Source: an uncultured Psychrobacter sp. (GTDB lineage Bacteria > Pseudomonadota > Gammaproteobacteria > Pseudomonadales > Moraxellaceae). Taken from it: 64,000 nt of DNA. Shown one piece after another: positions 1-8,695 of this stretch. Made by a program: the position numbers and the translations under genes. How positions within the stretch are numbered: the stretch's first letter is position 1; every line of letters starts with the position of its first letter. Location: NCBI GenBank assembly GCA_947495055.1, contig CANLXO010000007.1, positions 1 through 64,000 of the forward strand. Reading direction: 5' to 3'. The notes beneath the pieces are model-generated. The model did not search any database. It was not told the DNA's origin and saw nothing but the letters and a program-made list of their open reading frames with translations.

Positions 1-2
1 CA

Positions 3-749
3 TTGAGCAGTGTTTATCCTATCGTCTATCTAGACTGCATTGTCGTCAAAGTACGTCAAGACAAGCAGATCATCAACAAAGCCATTTACTTAGCCCTAGG
101 CGTTAACCTTAACGGTAAAAAAGAGCTGCTTGGTATGTGGCTCTCAGAGAATGAAGGCGCTAAGTTCTGGCTGGGTGTTCTCACTGAGCTACAAAACCGC
201 GGGGTTCAAGACATTCTTATTGCCTGTGTAGACGGCCTAAAAGGCTTCCCTGATGCCATCAATACGGTCTACCCTAACGCTCAGGTTCAGCTGTGTATCG
301 TGCATATGGTGCGTTACTCCATGAAGTTTGTGCCATGGACGGATAAGAAGGCCGTAGCGGCTGATTTAAAGGCCATCTATGGCGCTGATACGCTTGAGAT
401 AGCAGAGGCCAATCTTGAGCACTTTGATGATACTTGGTGTAAGGACTATCCGCACGTGGTTAAGTCTTGGCGCAATAACTGGGAGGGCTTAACGGTGTTC
501 TTCGAGTATCCTAAAGATATCAGAAAAGCTATATATACTACCAATGCTATCGAGTCGCTAAACAGTATGATTCGTACGGCGGTGAATAAGCGTAAGGTGT
601 TTCCCTCTGATCAGGCAGCATTCAAGGTAGTATATCTGGCGACTCAGCAAGCATCGTCAAGGTGGTCGATGCCCATCCGTAACTGGACGTCTGCTTTAAA
701 TCGCTTTATGATTATGTTTGATGACCGTATCAGCAAGCATTTAATCTAA
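3..749 (+). CDS. IS256-family (Mutator-type) transposase, 5' end outside window
   Basis: This is the C-terminal part of a DDE transposase. The frame is open to the window edge, so the start is not visible. The three catalytic acidic residues typical of IS256 transposases can be placed: Asp in YLDCIVVK (visible residue 11), Asp in CVDGLKGF (77) and Glu in TTNAIESLN (184). The stop at 747-749 is normal and the visible part has no frameshift, so the element may be intact to the left. It lies immediately upstream of the polysaccharide locus, where IS elements often accompany locus exchange. Family assignment is confident; completeness is unknown. Confidence 0.9.
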   Translation: MSSVYPIVYLDCIVVKVRQDKQIINKAIYLALGVNLNGKKELLGMWLSENEGAKFWLGVLTELQNRGVQDILIACVDGLKGFPDAINTVYPNAQVQLCIVHMVRYSMKFVPWTDKKAVAADLKAIYGADTLEIAEANLEHFDDTWCKDYPHVVKSWRNNWEGLTVFFEYPKDIRKAIYTTNAIESLNSMIRTAVNKRKVFPSDQAAFKVVYLATQQASSRWSMPIRNWTSALNRFMIMFDDRISKHLI

Positions 750-752
750 ACG

Positions 753-780
753 GCAGTTACACAGAATTCGGGATGGTCTC
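753..780 (+). repeat. Probable right terminal inverted repeat of the IS256 element
   Basis: Just after the transposase stop, the sequence TTACACAGAATTCGGGATGG followed by TCTC resembles the ACACAGAATT...GTCCC-type ends of IS256-family elements. The left end and the target duplication lie outside the window, so the exact boundary is inferred. Confidence 0.5.
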
Positions 781-942
781 TATCGTTTTAGACAAACTAT
801 TGATATTTATTCAGTTTTTAATGTCAACTGATGATCTATCTCGTATTAATTACTTGAAAGTTGTATGGTTATTTTTAAATCATACGCTATAATTGCTGAA
901 TTTTTGACTCTTACCTTACTATGCAAATTTAAGACAATCATT

Positions 943-2190
943 ATGCTCACTATGAAAGTATTTACGTATTTGCGATTCTTACCCGTCCAGCTGTTAGTCG
1001 GCTTGTTGTTTTGTACTTGGATCCCTTACCTATTATTTGATTGGAACTACCCTTATTCAGCGATGACTCGCGAGACGACCTTTAGTATGCTTGTTAGCGG
1101 AGCACTCACGGTATCGACAGTATTTACGCTACATTTTATCCGTCAGTTCCCAGGAATCAATTCTAGCTCATACATATTGCCTGTATTTATCTTTTGGTTT
1201 GCAGTCATTGCTATAATAGCTGGTATTACTTATTTACCGTTTTCTATTTTTTATTACCTTTTAAGTAGTGTCTGCTTACTCAGTTTTTTATTTATTATTA
1301 ATATTATTAAACGTCGTAATATCACCCAAACCTTTGCCTACATTCCAGTAGGTAGAGCGATAGATATGCCGGAACAAGTTCCAGAAGCAACTTGGGTAAA
1401 GCTTGAGACTACTTATTTAGATCAAGAGGTCAATGGCATCGTGACTGATTTGCACAGTTATGAGTTGACTGACGAATGGGAGGAGTTCATTGCTAATAAA
1501 ACCCTACAGGGCGTGCCAGTATATCATCATCGTAATATACGTGAGTCTCTGACGGGTAGGGTCAAAATAAACCACCTATACGAAAATGAGCTTGGCTCTT
1601 TGTTACCATCTGCAAACTATATGATGGTTAAATATTGCCTTGATATGTTGATCATAGTATTGTTGTTGCCAGCTACGCTAATTATTTGCTTGTTGACGGC
1701 TATCGCAATCAAACGCGAAGATGGTGGCAAGATATTTTATGTGCAGCCAAGAGTAGGACATCGTGGCAAGATCATCAAGGTTTACAAATTTCGCAGCATG
1801 CGTGAGCAGGCAAAAGAGGTTCTGACTGTTGATAATGATGCTAGAATTACTAAGGTTGGCAAGTTTATCCGCAAAACGAGAGTAGATGAGTTGCCTCAGT
1901 TCTTGAACGTTATCAAAGGTGAGTTGAGCTTAATTGGTCCTAGAGCAGAGTTTGTCGACTTTGCGGTTAAGCTTGAAGAGCAAGTACCTTTCTTCAACTA
2001 TCGTCACATCGTCAAGCCAGGAATATCAGGTTGGGCTCAGGTCAATCAAGGTTATGCTACTGGCCCTGAGGAAACTCAGCTAAAAATTGAGTATGATTTT
2101 TACTATATTAAGCATATTTCCTTTACATTAGACTTAATTATATTTTTTAGAACGATTCATACCACGCTTACAGGATTTGGGTCGCGCTAG
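943..2190 (+). CDS. Polyprenyl-phosphate hexose-1-phosphate transferase (long initiating sugar transferase)
   Basis: It should transfer a sugar-1-phosphate from a UDP-sugar to undecaprenyl phosphate at the inner membrane, the first committed step of repeat-unit assembly. About four hydrophobic segments occupy the first 120 residues, followed by a linker and another membrane segment near residue 240. The C-terminal bacterial sugar transferase domain contains KFRSMR, the Asp-Glu pair in VDELPQ (D315-E316 from this start) and GPRAE. An ORF-opening Met exists at 865, but ATG 943 or 952 better fits the family N terminus. It is about twice as long as the PglC-type enzyme at 29443, so the locus has two initiating transferases. 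Substrate unknown. Confidence 0.88.
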   Translation: MLTMKVFTYLRFLPVQLLVGLLFCTWIPYLLFDWNYPYSAMTRETTFSMLVSGALTVSTVFTLHFIRQFPGINSSSYILPVFIFWFAVIAIIAGITYLPFSIFYYLLSSVCLLSFLFIINIIKRRNITQTFAYIPVGRAIDMPEQVPEATWVKLETTYLDQEVNGIVTDLHSYELTDEWEEFIANKTLQGVPVYHHRNIRESLTGRVKINHLYENELGSLLPSANYMMVKYCLDMLIIVLLLPATLIICLLTAIAIKREDGGKIFYVQPRVGHRGKIIKVYKFRSMREQAKEVLTVDNDARITKVGKFIRKTRVDELPQFLNVIKGELSLIGPRAEFVDFAVKLEEQVPFFNYRHIVKPGISGWAQVNQGYATGPEETQLKIEYDFYYIKHISFTLDLIIFFRTIHTTLTGFGSR

Positions 2191-2256
2191 CCTTGTCGAA
2201 TTAAGACGTTGATGCAAGACTTTGCGTCCAATCACCTACACTAAGAGTACATAATT

Positions 2257-3732
2257 ATGACCATACATTTGCTTCGCCGTCGTCTGAATACTTTAGGTAT
2301 CGTCAGTATTTGTCTTGGAGTCGGTTTTGCCAGCACACTCGCTAGCGCGCAAAACCTGCATATGAATGATCTAAAGCTCAAAGCTGATATCGACTGGCTC
2401 AATACCCAAGGTGTAACACAAATTAGCACCAGCACTTGGCCACTGACCGCAAATGAGATTAGACGTAACTTAGTCAGTGCTCGCGCGCAGACTGTAGCGC
2501 AGCAGCAAGTATTACAATCAGTACAGACTAGGTTAGACAATAACCGTGAGTCTGTGGTGCAAGTTTTTGGGGAGTTAAACCTACAAACCAGTCGTCAGCA
2601 ACTGCCACAAACCTTTGGTGATAACAATCTGGCAGGACAACAAGCGAGGGTTGGATTGGCTTTGACCGAGAGTAACTGGGAAGCCAATTTACAAGCGACT
2701 GTTAAGAACGATGAGCTTATCGATGATGACTCAGATGTGAGCTTAGAGGGTTCATACTTGGCAGGTAATTACGCCAACCAGTGGCTGATCGCGGGTAAGA
2801 TACCAGCGTGGTGGGGTCCGGGTAATGACGGTAGCTTGATCCGCGGCGATGCGAGTATTCCTGTGACAGGGTTTACGATGCAACGAGATACGCAGACCGC
2901 ACCAACTAATCAGTATTTAAATTGGGTAGGACCTTGGCAGTATCAACTGTTCGCAGGTCAGCTTGATGACTATGAGGCAGTACCTGATGCGAAACTATTC
3001 GGCGCACGTCTAGCAGCTAGTCCATGGCCATGGCTTGAGCTTGGTGCTTCTCGTACCTTTATGTGGGGCGGCGAGGGTCGACCTGAGAGTCTGAGTTCCT
3101 TTGGTGATGCTTTGTTAGGGACTCGTGACAATGATACTAGTGCTGGTGATACTGACGATGATCCTGCCAATCAGCTGGGCGGCTTTGACGCTAGAGTCCA
3201 GCTGTCGTCATTAGTCAACGTTCCAGCTAGTGTCTATGCGCAATATGTTGGCGAAGATGAAGCGGGCGGCTTACCTGCCAAAAATATGTATTTAGCAGGT
3301 ACAGATTATGCGTCTAGCTATCAAGGGATGCCTTATCAGGTTTATGCTGAGTACGCGGATACTCGTAGTAGTGGTGATGTCAAAGGTGTATCGTACGATC
3401 ATTTTCTCTACACCGATGGCTACTATCAGCAAGGATATCCACTCGGTCATTCGCTTGGCGGCGATGCTGAGAGTATATCTATAGGCGGAAGATTATGGCT
3501 TGATAACCGTAATTTTATTAATGCTAAAGTGCAGCATGCCAAAGTAAATCAAGCAGATGAAGCGGATAACCAAGCGTTTCCAGAAACGGACGAGCTGACT
3601 GCTGTTGATATCTCATGGGAGCATCAGCTGCAGCCTATGACTAGTATTAATACTAGAGTATGGGCAGTGGATTCAGATACTCAATCGAGTGATATTGGTG
3701 TAGGTATTGGTTTACAACTCTCATCATATTGA
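2257..3732 (+). CDS. wzi: Capsule assembly protein Wzi family (outer membrane)
   Basis: Wzi proteins are 18-stranded outer-membrane beta-barrels that help anchor group 1-type capsule to the cell surface. The protein has a Sec signal peptide (basic start, hydrophobic core, cleavage probably after ASA near residue 31), a helical N-terminal part with the DIDWLNTQG-like stretch, and then an aromatic- and Asp/Gly-rich barrel ending in an aromatic residue (SSY). Length (491 aa) fits the family. A rho-independent terminator follows directly. The last 416 bp recur, diverged and frameshifted, at 12713-13127, which shows that recombination occurred at this gene. Confidence 0.88.
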   Translation: MTIHLLRRRLNTLGIVSICLGVGFASTLASAQNLHMNDLKLKADIDWLNTQGVTQISTSTWPLTANEIRRNLVSARAQTVAQQQVLQSVQTRLDNNRESVVQVFGELNLQTSRQQLPQTFGDNNLAGQQARVGLALTESNWEANLQATVKNDELIDDDSDVSLEGSYLAGNYANQWLIAGKIPAWWGPGNDGSLIRGDASIPVTGFTMQRDTQTAPTNQYLNWVGPWQYQLFAGQLDDYEAVPDAKLFGARLAASPWPWLELGASRTFMWGGEGRPESLSSFGDALLGTRDNDTSAGDTDDDPANQLGGFDARVQLSSLVNVPASVYAQYVGEDEAGGLPAKNMYLAGTDYASSYQGMPYQVYAEYADTRSSGDVKGVSYDHFLYTDGYYQQGYPLGHSLGGDAESISIGGRLWLDNRNFINAKVQHAKVNQADEADNQAFPETDELTAVDISWEHQLQPMTSINTRVWAVDSDTQSSDIGVGIGLQLSSY

Positions 3733-3748
3733 ATCCATAAAAGTAAAC

Positions 3749-3788
3749 AATAGAATCTGTTGGGTATCTAATAGGTTCTATTTTTTTG
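3749..3788 (+). terminator. Rho-independent terminator after wzi
   Basis: Arms AATAGAATCT (3749-3758) and AGGTTCTATT (3773-3782) pair with one G-U and are followed by a run of T. It separates wzi from the nonulosonate cassette, which therefore needs its own promoter. Confidence 0.75.
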
Positions 3789-3789
3789 T

Positions 3790-4290
3790 TTAGATTATAG
3801 AAGTCAGCTTATATATAGATAAAGCATACATATAAAAGAGTCCTTATTGAAACACTCATAAATAACTAAAGTTCAAAAAACAGCCTTAAAAGTACAATGA
3901 ATTTGTAAGCTACATTGTTATTAGACTCATATAGCATGAGAAGAAGTGGCTATACTTTAACAAACAAAATAGTCCCATATAATGTTGTGAGCCGCTTTTT
4001 TAACTGGGTTACCTCATCGTTACCACTCTAATAACTAAGTAGTTATTGACTTTCGATTGATAATTGAGTTAATTGCTTAATAACATTGTACTTATCCATT
4101 CACAACTCAAAGAGCATTAGCTACAACCTCTACCTATAAAATAATTTATACTATATCTCCTATTTACTGTACTAGTTTAGCACTATTGATCGACTAAAGT
4201 TAACTATACAGCTTATTTTCATAGTAGTGATTGAGAACAACTATCTACAACTATGGTATTACTTATTGTCTTAAAAGACAGAGAGCGTTT
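3790..4290. other. AT-rich intergenic region upstream of the nonulosonate cassette
   Basis: About 500 bp without a credible ORF, clearly richer in A+T than the flanking genes. It lies between the wzi terminator and the first cassette gene, so it should contain the cassette promoter. A candidate -35 TTGACT at 4049-4054 has only a weak TTAATT about 17 bp downstream. I see no ops/JUMPstart element and no convincing operator. Confidence 0.4.
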
Positions 4291-4291
4291 T

Positions 4292-5470
4292 ATGATTCCA
4301 TATGGACGTCAAGATATAAACCAGCAAGATATTAATGCAGTAACTGATGTTTTAAAGTCAGATTTTTTGACTCAGGGTCCGCAAGTTCCTTTGTTTGAAC
4401 AAGCGGTTATGGATGCTTGTGGGGGTAACTATGCTATAGCCGTTAATAGTGCAACCTCAGCGCTGCATATTGCTTGTCTTGCATTGGGTTTAGGTAAGGG
4501 CGATTGGCTTTGGACGACGCCTAATACCTTTGTAGCTTCAGCAAACTGCGGTTTGTACTGTGGTGCTCAAGTTGACTTAGTAGATATTGATCCACACACT
4601 TATAATATGTCTGAAAAGGAGCTGGCGCGCAAACTTGTGATAGCTGAGCAAGCTGGCAGGTTACCTAAGATAGTCGTTCCTGTGCACTTTGCAGGTCAAG
4701 CACCTGATATGCAAGCCATTCATTTGTTAGCGCAGAAGTACAATTTTAAAGTTATTGAAGATGCCTCACACGCTATCGGTGGTCAGTATAGAGGCGAGCC
4801 TATTGGTAATTGCCACTATAGTGATATTACGGTGTTCAGTTTTCATCCTGTTAAAATCGTTACAGCTGCCGAGGGTGGTATGGCGGTAACCAATGATCAA
4901 AAACTGGCAGAGAAGTTAGAGCTGTTTCGTAGTCATGGCGTTACTCGTAATGAAGATCTAATGACTAAACCTATGGAGGGTCCTTGGTACTATCAACAAG
5001 TCGATCTGGGTTACAACTATCGTATGACAGACCTGCAAGCAGCTTTGGGAGTATCACAAATGCAGCGTTTGAGTGTCTTTGTGGATAGACGTCATGAGTT
5101 AGCAAAGCGTTACGACAAGCTACTCGAGGACTTGCCAATCACACGCCCTTGGCAACATCCTGATAGTTATTCAGGTTTTCATTTATATGTAATTTGCCTG
5201 CACTTGAACAAAATCGATAATACTCATCTTGAGGTTTTTGAAGGTATGCGAGAGGCTGGAATACTAGTTAATCTACATTATATCCCTGTACACTTGCACC
5301 CTTATTATCAAGAGTTGGGGTTTGAAATAGGTCAGTTCCCGCAGTCTGAGCAGTATTACAAACAAGCTATGAGTATTCCTTTGTTTCCTTCTATGACTGA
5401 GACACAACAGGATGAAGTGGTTAGTGTACTAAAAAAACTGTTAAATCTCAAAAAAGTAGTCAAAAGCTAA
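4292..5470 (+). CDS. pseC: PLP-dependent UDP-4-keto-sugar aminotransferase PseC
   Basis: PseC converts the 4-keto sugar made by PseB into UDP-4-amino-4,6-dideoxy-N-acetyl-beta-L-altrosamine, the second step to pseudaminic acid. The sequence is a DegT/DnrJ/EryC1/StrS aminotransferase starting MIPYGRQDI, as PseC proteins typically do, with NSATSALH (phosphate-binding region), VIEDASHAIGG, and the PLP lysine in SFHPVK (K188). The in-frame ATG at 4253 adds a 13-residue extension that does not fit the family, so ATG 4292 is preferred. It is the first gene of the cassette and lies 9 bp from the next gene. Its expected partner pseB is not in this window. Confidence 0.85.
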   Translation: MIPYGRQDINQQDINAVTDVLKSDFLTQGPQVPLFEQAVMDACGGNYAIAVNSATSALHIACLALGLGKGDWLWTTPNTFVASANCGLYCGAQVDLVDIDPHTYNMSEKELARKLVIAEQAGRLPKIVVPVHFAGQAPDMQAIHLLAQKYNFKVIEDASHAIGGQYRGEPIGNCHYSDITVFSFHPVKIVTAAEGGMAVTNDQKLAEKLELFRSHGVTRNEDLMTKPMEGPWYYQQVDLGYNYRMTDLQAALGVSQMQRLSVFVDRRHELAKRYDKLLEDLPITRPWQHPDSYSGFHLYVICLHLNKIDNTHLEVFEGMREAGILVNLHYIPVHLHPYYQELGFEIGQFPQSEQYYKQAMSIPLFPSMTETQQDEVVSVLKKLLNLKKVVKS

Positions 5471-5479
5471 GGTGCTGAT

Positions 5480-6352
5480 ATGTCTGTACAAAAACTGATG
5501 TTGGGTACGGCTCAGTTTGGTTTGCCTTATGGTGTTGCTAATCAGAATGGACAAGTCTCACAAACAGTAATTCAAGAGATGCTATGCTGTGCTTATGATG
5601 CAGGTGTGTCCACTCTAGATACCGCAATTGCTTATGGTAATAGTGAGGAGGCTTTAGGTCTTCAGAATCTACAGAAGTTTGCGGTGGTAAGTAAATTATT
5701 CGAACTGCCTAATGAATGTACCGATATAGCTACTTGGGTCGAGCAACAACTACATGCTTCGCTAAAGCGTTTGCAAATAGAGTCCTTAGAGGCTTTACTA
5801 TTTCATAGACCGATACAATTACTTGAACCAAAAGGGCAGCAATTGTATCAGGCAATGCTAATGTTAAAGGAGCAAGGTCTTGTTAAACGTATAGGTATCT
5901 CTATGTACCGTTTTGAGGAGCTACCTGAGGTTATCAAGCACTTTGACTTTGATATTGTACAAGCACCGATGAATATTTTTGATCGACGTATGCAGACATC
6001 AGGATTGCTGTCGAAGCTAAAAGGCGCTGGCGTAGAAGTACATATTAGATCAGCGTTTTTGCAAGGAGTGTTGCTTATGGATCCAAAGCAGACTCCCAAC
6101 TATTTTCTGCCTTGGGCTGAATTGTTTAATGCTTATCATTACTGGCTAAGTTCAGTTGATGTTACTGCTTTGCAGGCTTGTCTCAGCTTTTTAAATCAAA
6201 ATTCGAAAGTAGATCGCATTATAGTTGGCGTAGATAATCTGCAGCAACTTAAGCAAATCATTAACGTTATGACTATGCCTATTGTAAAAATTCCAAGTTT
6301 TATAAATTCGACAGATGAAGCGTTGATCGATCCGTCAAGGTGGAATATATGA
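5480..6352 (+). CDS. Aldo/keto reductase in nonulosonate cassette
   Basis: A 290-aa TIM-barrel oxidoreductase of the AKR superfamily. The catalytic tetrad can be placed: Asp47 and Tyr52 (TLDTAIAYG), Lys72 (VVSKLF) and His109 (LLFHRP). It should reduce or oxidise a carbonyl/alcohol with NAD(P)H in the cytoplasm. The stop overlaps the next start as ATGA (6349-6352), so the two are translationally coupled. AKR, Gfo/Idh and SDR genes often accompany neuB-type clusters, but I know of no established step for this enzyme in the core pseudaminic pathway. A tailoring role is inference. Confidence 0.82.
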   Translation: MSVQKLMLGTAQFGLPYGVANQNGQVSQTVIQEMLCCAYDAGVSTLDTAIAYGNSEEALGLQNLQKFAVVSKLFELPNECTDIATWVEQQLHASLKRLQIESLEALLFHRPIQLLEPKGQQLYQAMLMLKEQGLVKRIGISMYRFEELPEVIKHFDFDIVQAPMNIFDRRMQTSGLLSKLKGAGVEVHIRSAFLQGVLLMDPKQTPNYFLPWAELFNAYHYWLSSVDVTALQACLSFLNQNSKVDRIIVGVDNLQQLKQIINVMTMPIVKIPSFINSTDEALIDPSRWNI

Positions 6353-7239
6353 CATTGAAGTTAGGTATTATTGGGTCATCAGAAGGTAATGGTCATCCTT
6401 ATTCGTGGAGTGCTATTTTTAATGGTTATAATACTGAGACTATGGAGAGCTGCGGTTATCCGGTAATTCCACGTTATTTAGAACAGCAGACTTGGCCTGA
6501 TTGTCGAATTCCTAACGCCGAAGTAGTTGCCATTTGGACGCAAGATAGTGAACAATCCAAGCATATTGCCAAAGCGTCACATATCAAACAGGTGATGTCT
6601 GATTACACCGATATGATAGGAAAGGTGGACGCTGTACTACTAGCACGTGATGATGCCCAAAATCACTTAAAGTATGCAGAACCCTTTCTGCGTGCAGGAC
6701 TACCTATTTATATTGATAAACCCATTGCATTATCAGTAACCGCTTTAGACAAGTTGTATGATCTACAACAATACGAAGGGCAAATATTCACTTGTTCAGC
6801 GCTGCGCTTTAGTCAAGAGTTGATACTGACTGAAGCCGATAAAGAAGATCTAGGTCAAATAAAGCAAATTACTGCTTTTACGCCAAAGTCTTGGAGTAAG
6901 TACGCGGTTCATATTATTGAGCCGGTACTAAATATGCTACCCAAAGGCGATACGCCTATTGAAACCCTTTCGCCAATGGTAAATGACGACACTGGTAGCC
7001 TGATAGTGCGCTGGCAAAGCGGTATTCAAACCAACTTTTTTGCATTGGGCGCAGGCCTATCTCCGATAACTATACGAATATCTGGTACTAATGGTTATAA
7101 AGACTTAGTCTTCACCGACTCATTTTCTGCTTTTAAAGCTGCCCTACAAGCATTTGTAAATGGGTTAGAACAAAACAAAGTAGCCTCTTCAAAGGCTTTT
7201 AATAAGCAAGTTGTCGAGCTATTGGAGAGTGGACTATGA
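6349..7239 (+). CDS. Gfo/Idh/MocA-family oxidoreductase
   Basis: NAD(P)-dependent sugar dehydrogenase of the Gfo/Idh/MocA type. The N terminus LGIIGSSEGNGHPYSWS forms the Rossmann start. The later YIDKPIAL carries the conserved (E/D)KP lysine. ATG 6349 overlaps the upstream stop (ATGA) and is preferred to GTG 6340. The gene ends by overlapping the SDR gene (ATGA at 7236-7239). The HPYSWSAIFNGY stretch is typical of family members that sit in nonulosonic acid clusters. The substrate is not known; a sugar-nucleotide or nonulosonate carbonyl is possible. Confidence 0.8.
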   Translation: MTLKLGIIGSSEGNGHPYSWSAIFNGYNTETMESCGYPVIPRYLEQQTWPDCRIPNAEVVAIWTQDSEQSKHIAKASHIKQVMSDYTDMIGKVDAVLLARDDAQNHLKYAEPFLRAGLPIYIDKPIALSVTALDKLYDLQQYEGQIFTCSALRFSQELILTEADKEDLGQIKQITAFTPKSWSKYAVHIIEPVLNMLPKGDTPIETLSPMVNDDTGSLIVRWQSGIQTNFFALGAGLSPITIRISGTNGYKDLVFTDSFSAFKAALQAFVNGLEQNKVASSKAFNKQVVELLESGL

Positions 7240-7994
7240 TGCCTCAAACTATTCTAATCACTGGCGGCACGGGTAAGTTCGGTCGAAAGTTCGTTGAGCA
7301 CTTTGCTGAGGAGGGTTGGCAAGTATTGTTTACAAGCACCAATCAAGATAAAGCTGATATTTTAATTAAAGAGCTAAAAAATCAGGATAAAGTTGCCTTT
7401 TTTATCGCTGATTTAACGCAACCTGAAGCTGCTATTCAACTGGTTCAAAATATGAACATATCAGGTTATAAAGTCAACCATTTGGTCAACAATGCCCGCA
7501 GTCTAGAGTTTTTACAAACGGATGCCTTGGGTCAAGCCAGTCGAGATGATTTTATGGCTGAGTACTTGATGGATGTGGTCGTGCCTTATGAGTTGTCTGT
7601 AGCCTTATTCAATATGCAACCAGAACCATTAAAGACAATTACCAATATAGGCTCTCAATACGGTATCGTTGCTGCTAACCCGCATCTATATGATAATCCT
7701 AAAAAAAGCTCACCGATTCAATACGGGGTGGCGAAAGCGGCGCTCATGCATCTAACAAAAGAGCTGGCAGTGCGTTTTGTCATGAATAATATAAGAGTCA
7801 ATTGTATCGCTTATGGTGGCGTTGAAGGACGCGTTGATGATGCTTTTAAAGCCCGTTATGCCAAGCTGTCCCCAAGTCGAAAAATGCTTGCTGAAAATGA
7901 TATCATCGGTCCTTTGGAATTGCTGATCTCCGATAGCGCAAGAGCCATCAACGGTCAAACTATTCAAGCAGACGATGGCTGGACATTATGGTAA
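7236..7994 (+). CDS. Short-chain dehydrogenase/reductase (SDR) in nonulosonate cassette
   Basis: Classical SDR of 252 aa. The cofactor motif TGGTGKFG is at residues 9-16, NNAR follows near residue 87, a Ser (NIGS) lies before the catalytic pair, and Tyr163-x3-Lys167 (YGVAK) is intact. It should act on an alcohol/ketone with NAD(P)H. It overlaps the Gfo/Idh gene upstream and pseF downstream, so the three oxidoreductases and pseF are one translationally coupled unit. The substrate cannot be read from sequence. It resembles the SDRs (PtmA-like) found beside nonulosonate cytidylyltransferases. Confidence 0.82.
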   Translation: MMPQTILITGGTGKFGRKFVEHFAEEGWQVLFTSTNQDKADILIKELKNQDKVAFFIADLTQPEAAIQLVQNMNISGYKVNHLVNNARSLEFLQTDALGQASRDDFMAEYLMDVVVPYELSVALFNMQPEPLKTITNIGSQYGIVAANPHLYDNPKKSSPIQYGVAKAALMHLTKELAVRFVMNNIRVNCIAYGGVEGRVDDAFKARYAKLSPSRKMLAENDIIGPLELLISDSARAINGQTIQADDGWTLW

Positions 7995-8692
7995 ACCAAA
8001 ACATTGCTATTATTCCGGCTCGGGGTGGCTCAAAGCGAATACCCAAAAAGAACATCATTGACTTTAATGGTCAGCCGATGATTGCTTGGAGCATTCAGGC
8101 TGCTAGAGACTCAGGAGCGTTCACACGTATATTGGTCTCAACCGATGATCCGGAGATTGCAGAAGTTGCTAAAAATTTGGGTGCTGAAGTGCCTTTTTTG
8201 CGTGAGCAGTACGCCGACGATCATGCTACCGTAAGCGAGGCGACTACGGTAGCTTTGCAGCAAGCCATGGACTATTGGCAAGAAGAGTATAAGGTCGTGG
8301 TACAACTGATGGCCAACTGTCCACTGCGTACTAGCGCAGATATTATAGCGGCACTTGCAAGTTTTGAGCAGTGTAAACGTACGGCGCAGATCAGCTGCTT
8401 TGAGTATGGTTGGATGAATCCATGGTGGGCGACTCAGATTGATAAGAGAGGTAAACCAAACAAGCTGTTTCCTGAAGCCTTTGCTAAACGCTCGCAAGAT
8501 TTACCCAAGCTATATTGTCCAACAGGCGCTATTTGGATATCTACAGTAGAGCATTTGTTAAAGTATAAGACTTTTTATTCTCCAGAGCATACTTTTGAAC
8601 CGATCTCTTTGGAGAGCGCAATGGATATAGACGATTATGCAGACTTGAGATTTGCTAAAGCTTTACTGATGAACAATAAGAGTGCGCTATAG
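7988..8692 (+). CDS. pseF: Pseudaminic acid cytidylyltransferase PseF
   Basis: Activates the free nonulosonic acid with CTP to the CMP-sugar, the last step before transfer. The N terminus carries the CMP-NeuAc synthetase signature IPARGGSKRIPKKN (residues 9-22) with the nucleotide-binding Arg and Lys. STDDPEIAEVA and AMDIDDYADL (metal-binding region) follow. The 234-aa length matches PseF and is much shorter than bifunctional NeuA. The start overlaps the SDR stop by 7 bp, and pseG begins 3 bp after its stop. Pse is preferred to Leg or Neu specificity because pseC, pseG, pseH and pseI are adjacent. Confidence 0.88.
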   Translation: MVNQNIAIIPARGGSKRIPKKNIIDFNGQPMIAWSIQAARDSGAFTRILVSTDDPEIAEVAKNLGAEVPFLREQYADDHATVSEATTVALQQAMDYWQEEYKVVVQLMANCPLRTSADIIAALASFEQCKRTAQISCFEYGWMNPWWATQIDKRGKPNKLFPEAFAKRSQDLPKLYCPTGAIWISTVEHLLKYKTFYSPEHTFEPISLESAMDIDDYADLRFAKALLMNNKSAL

Positions 8693-8695
8693 GCT

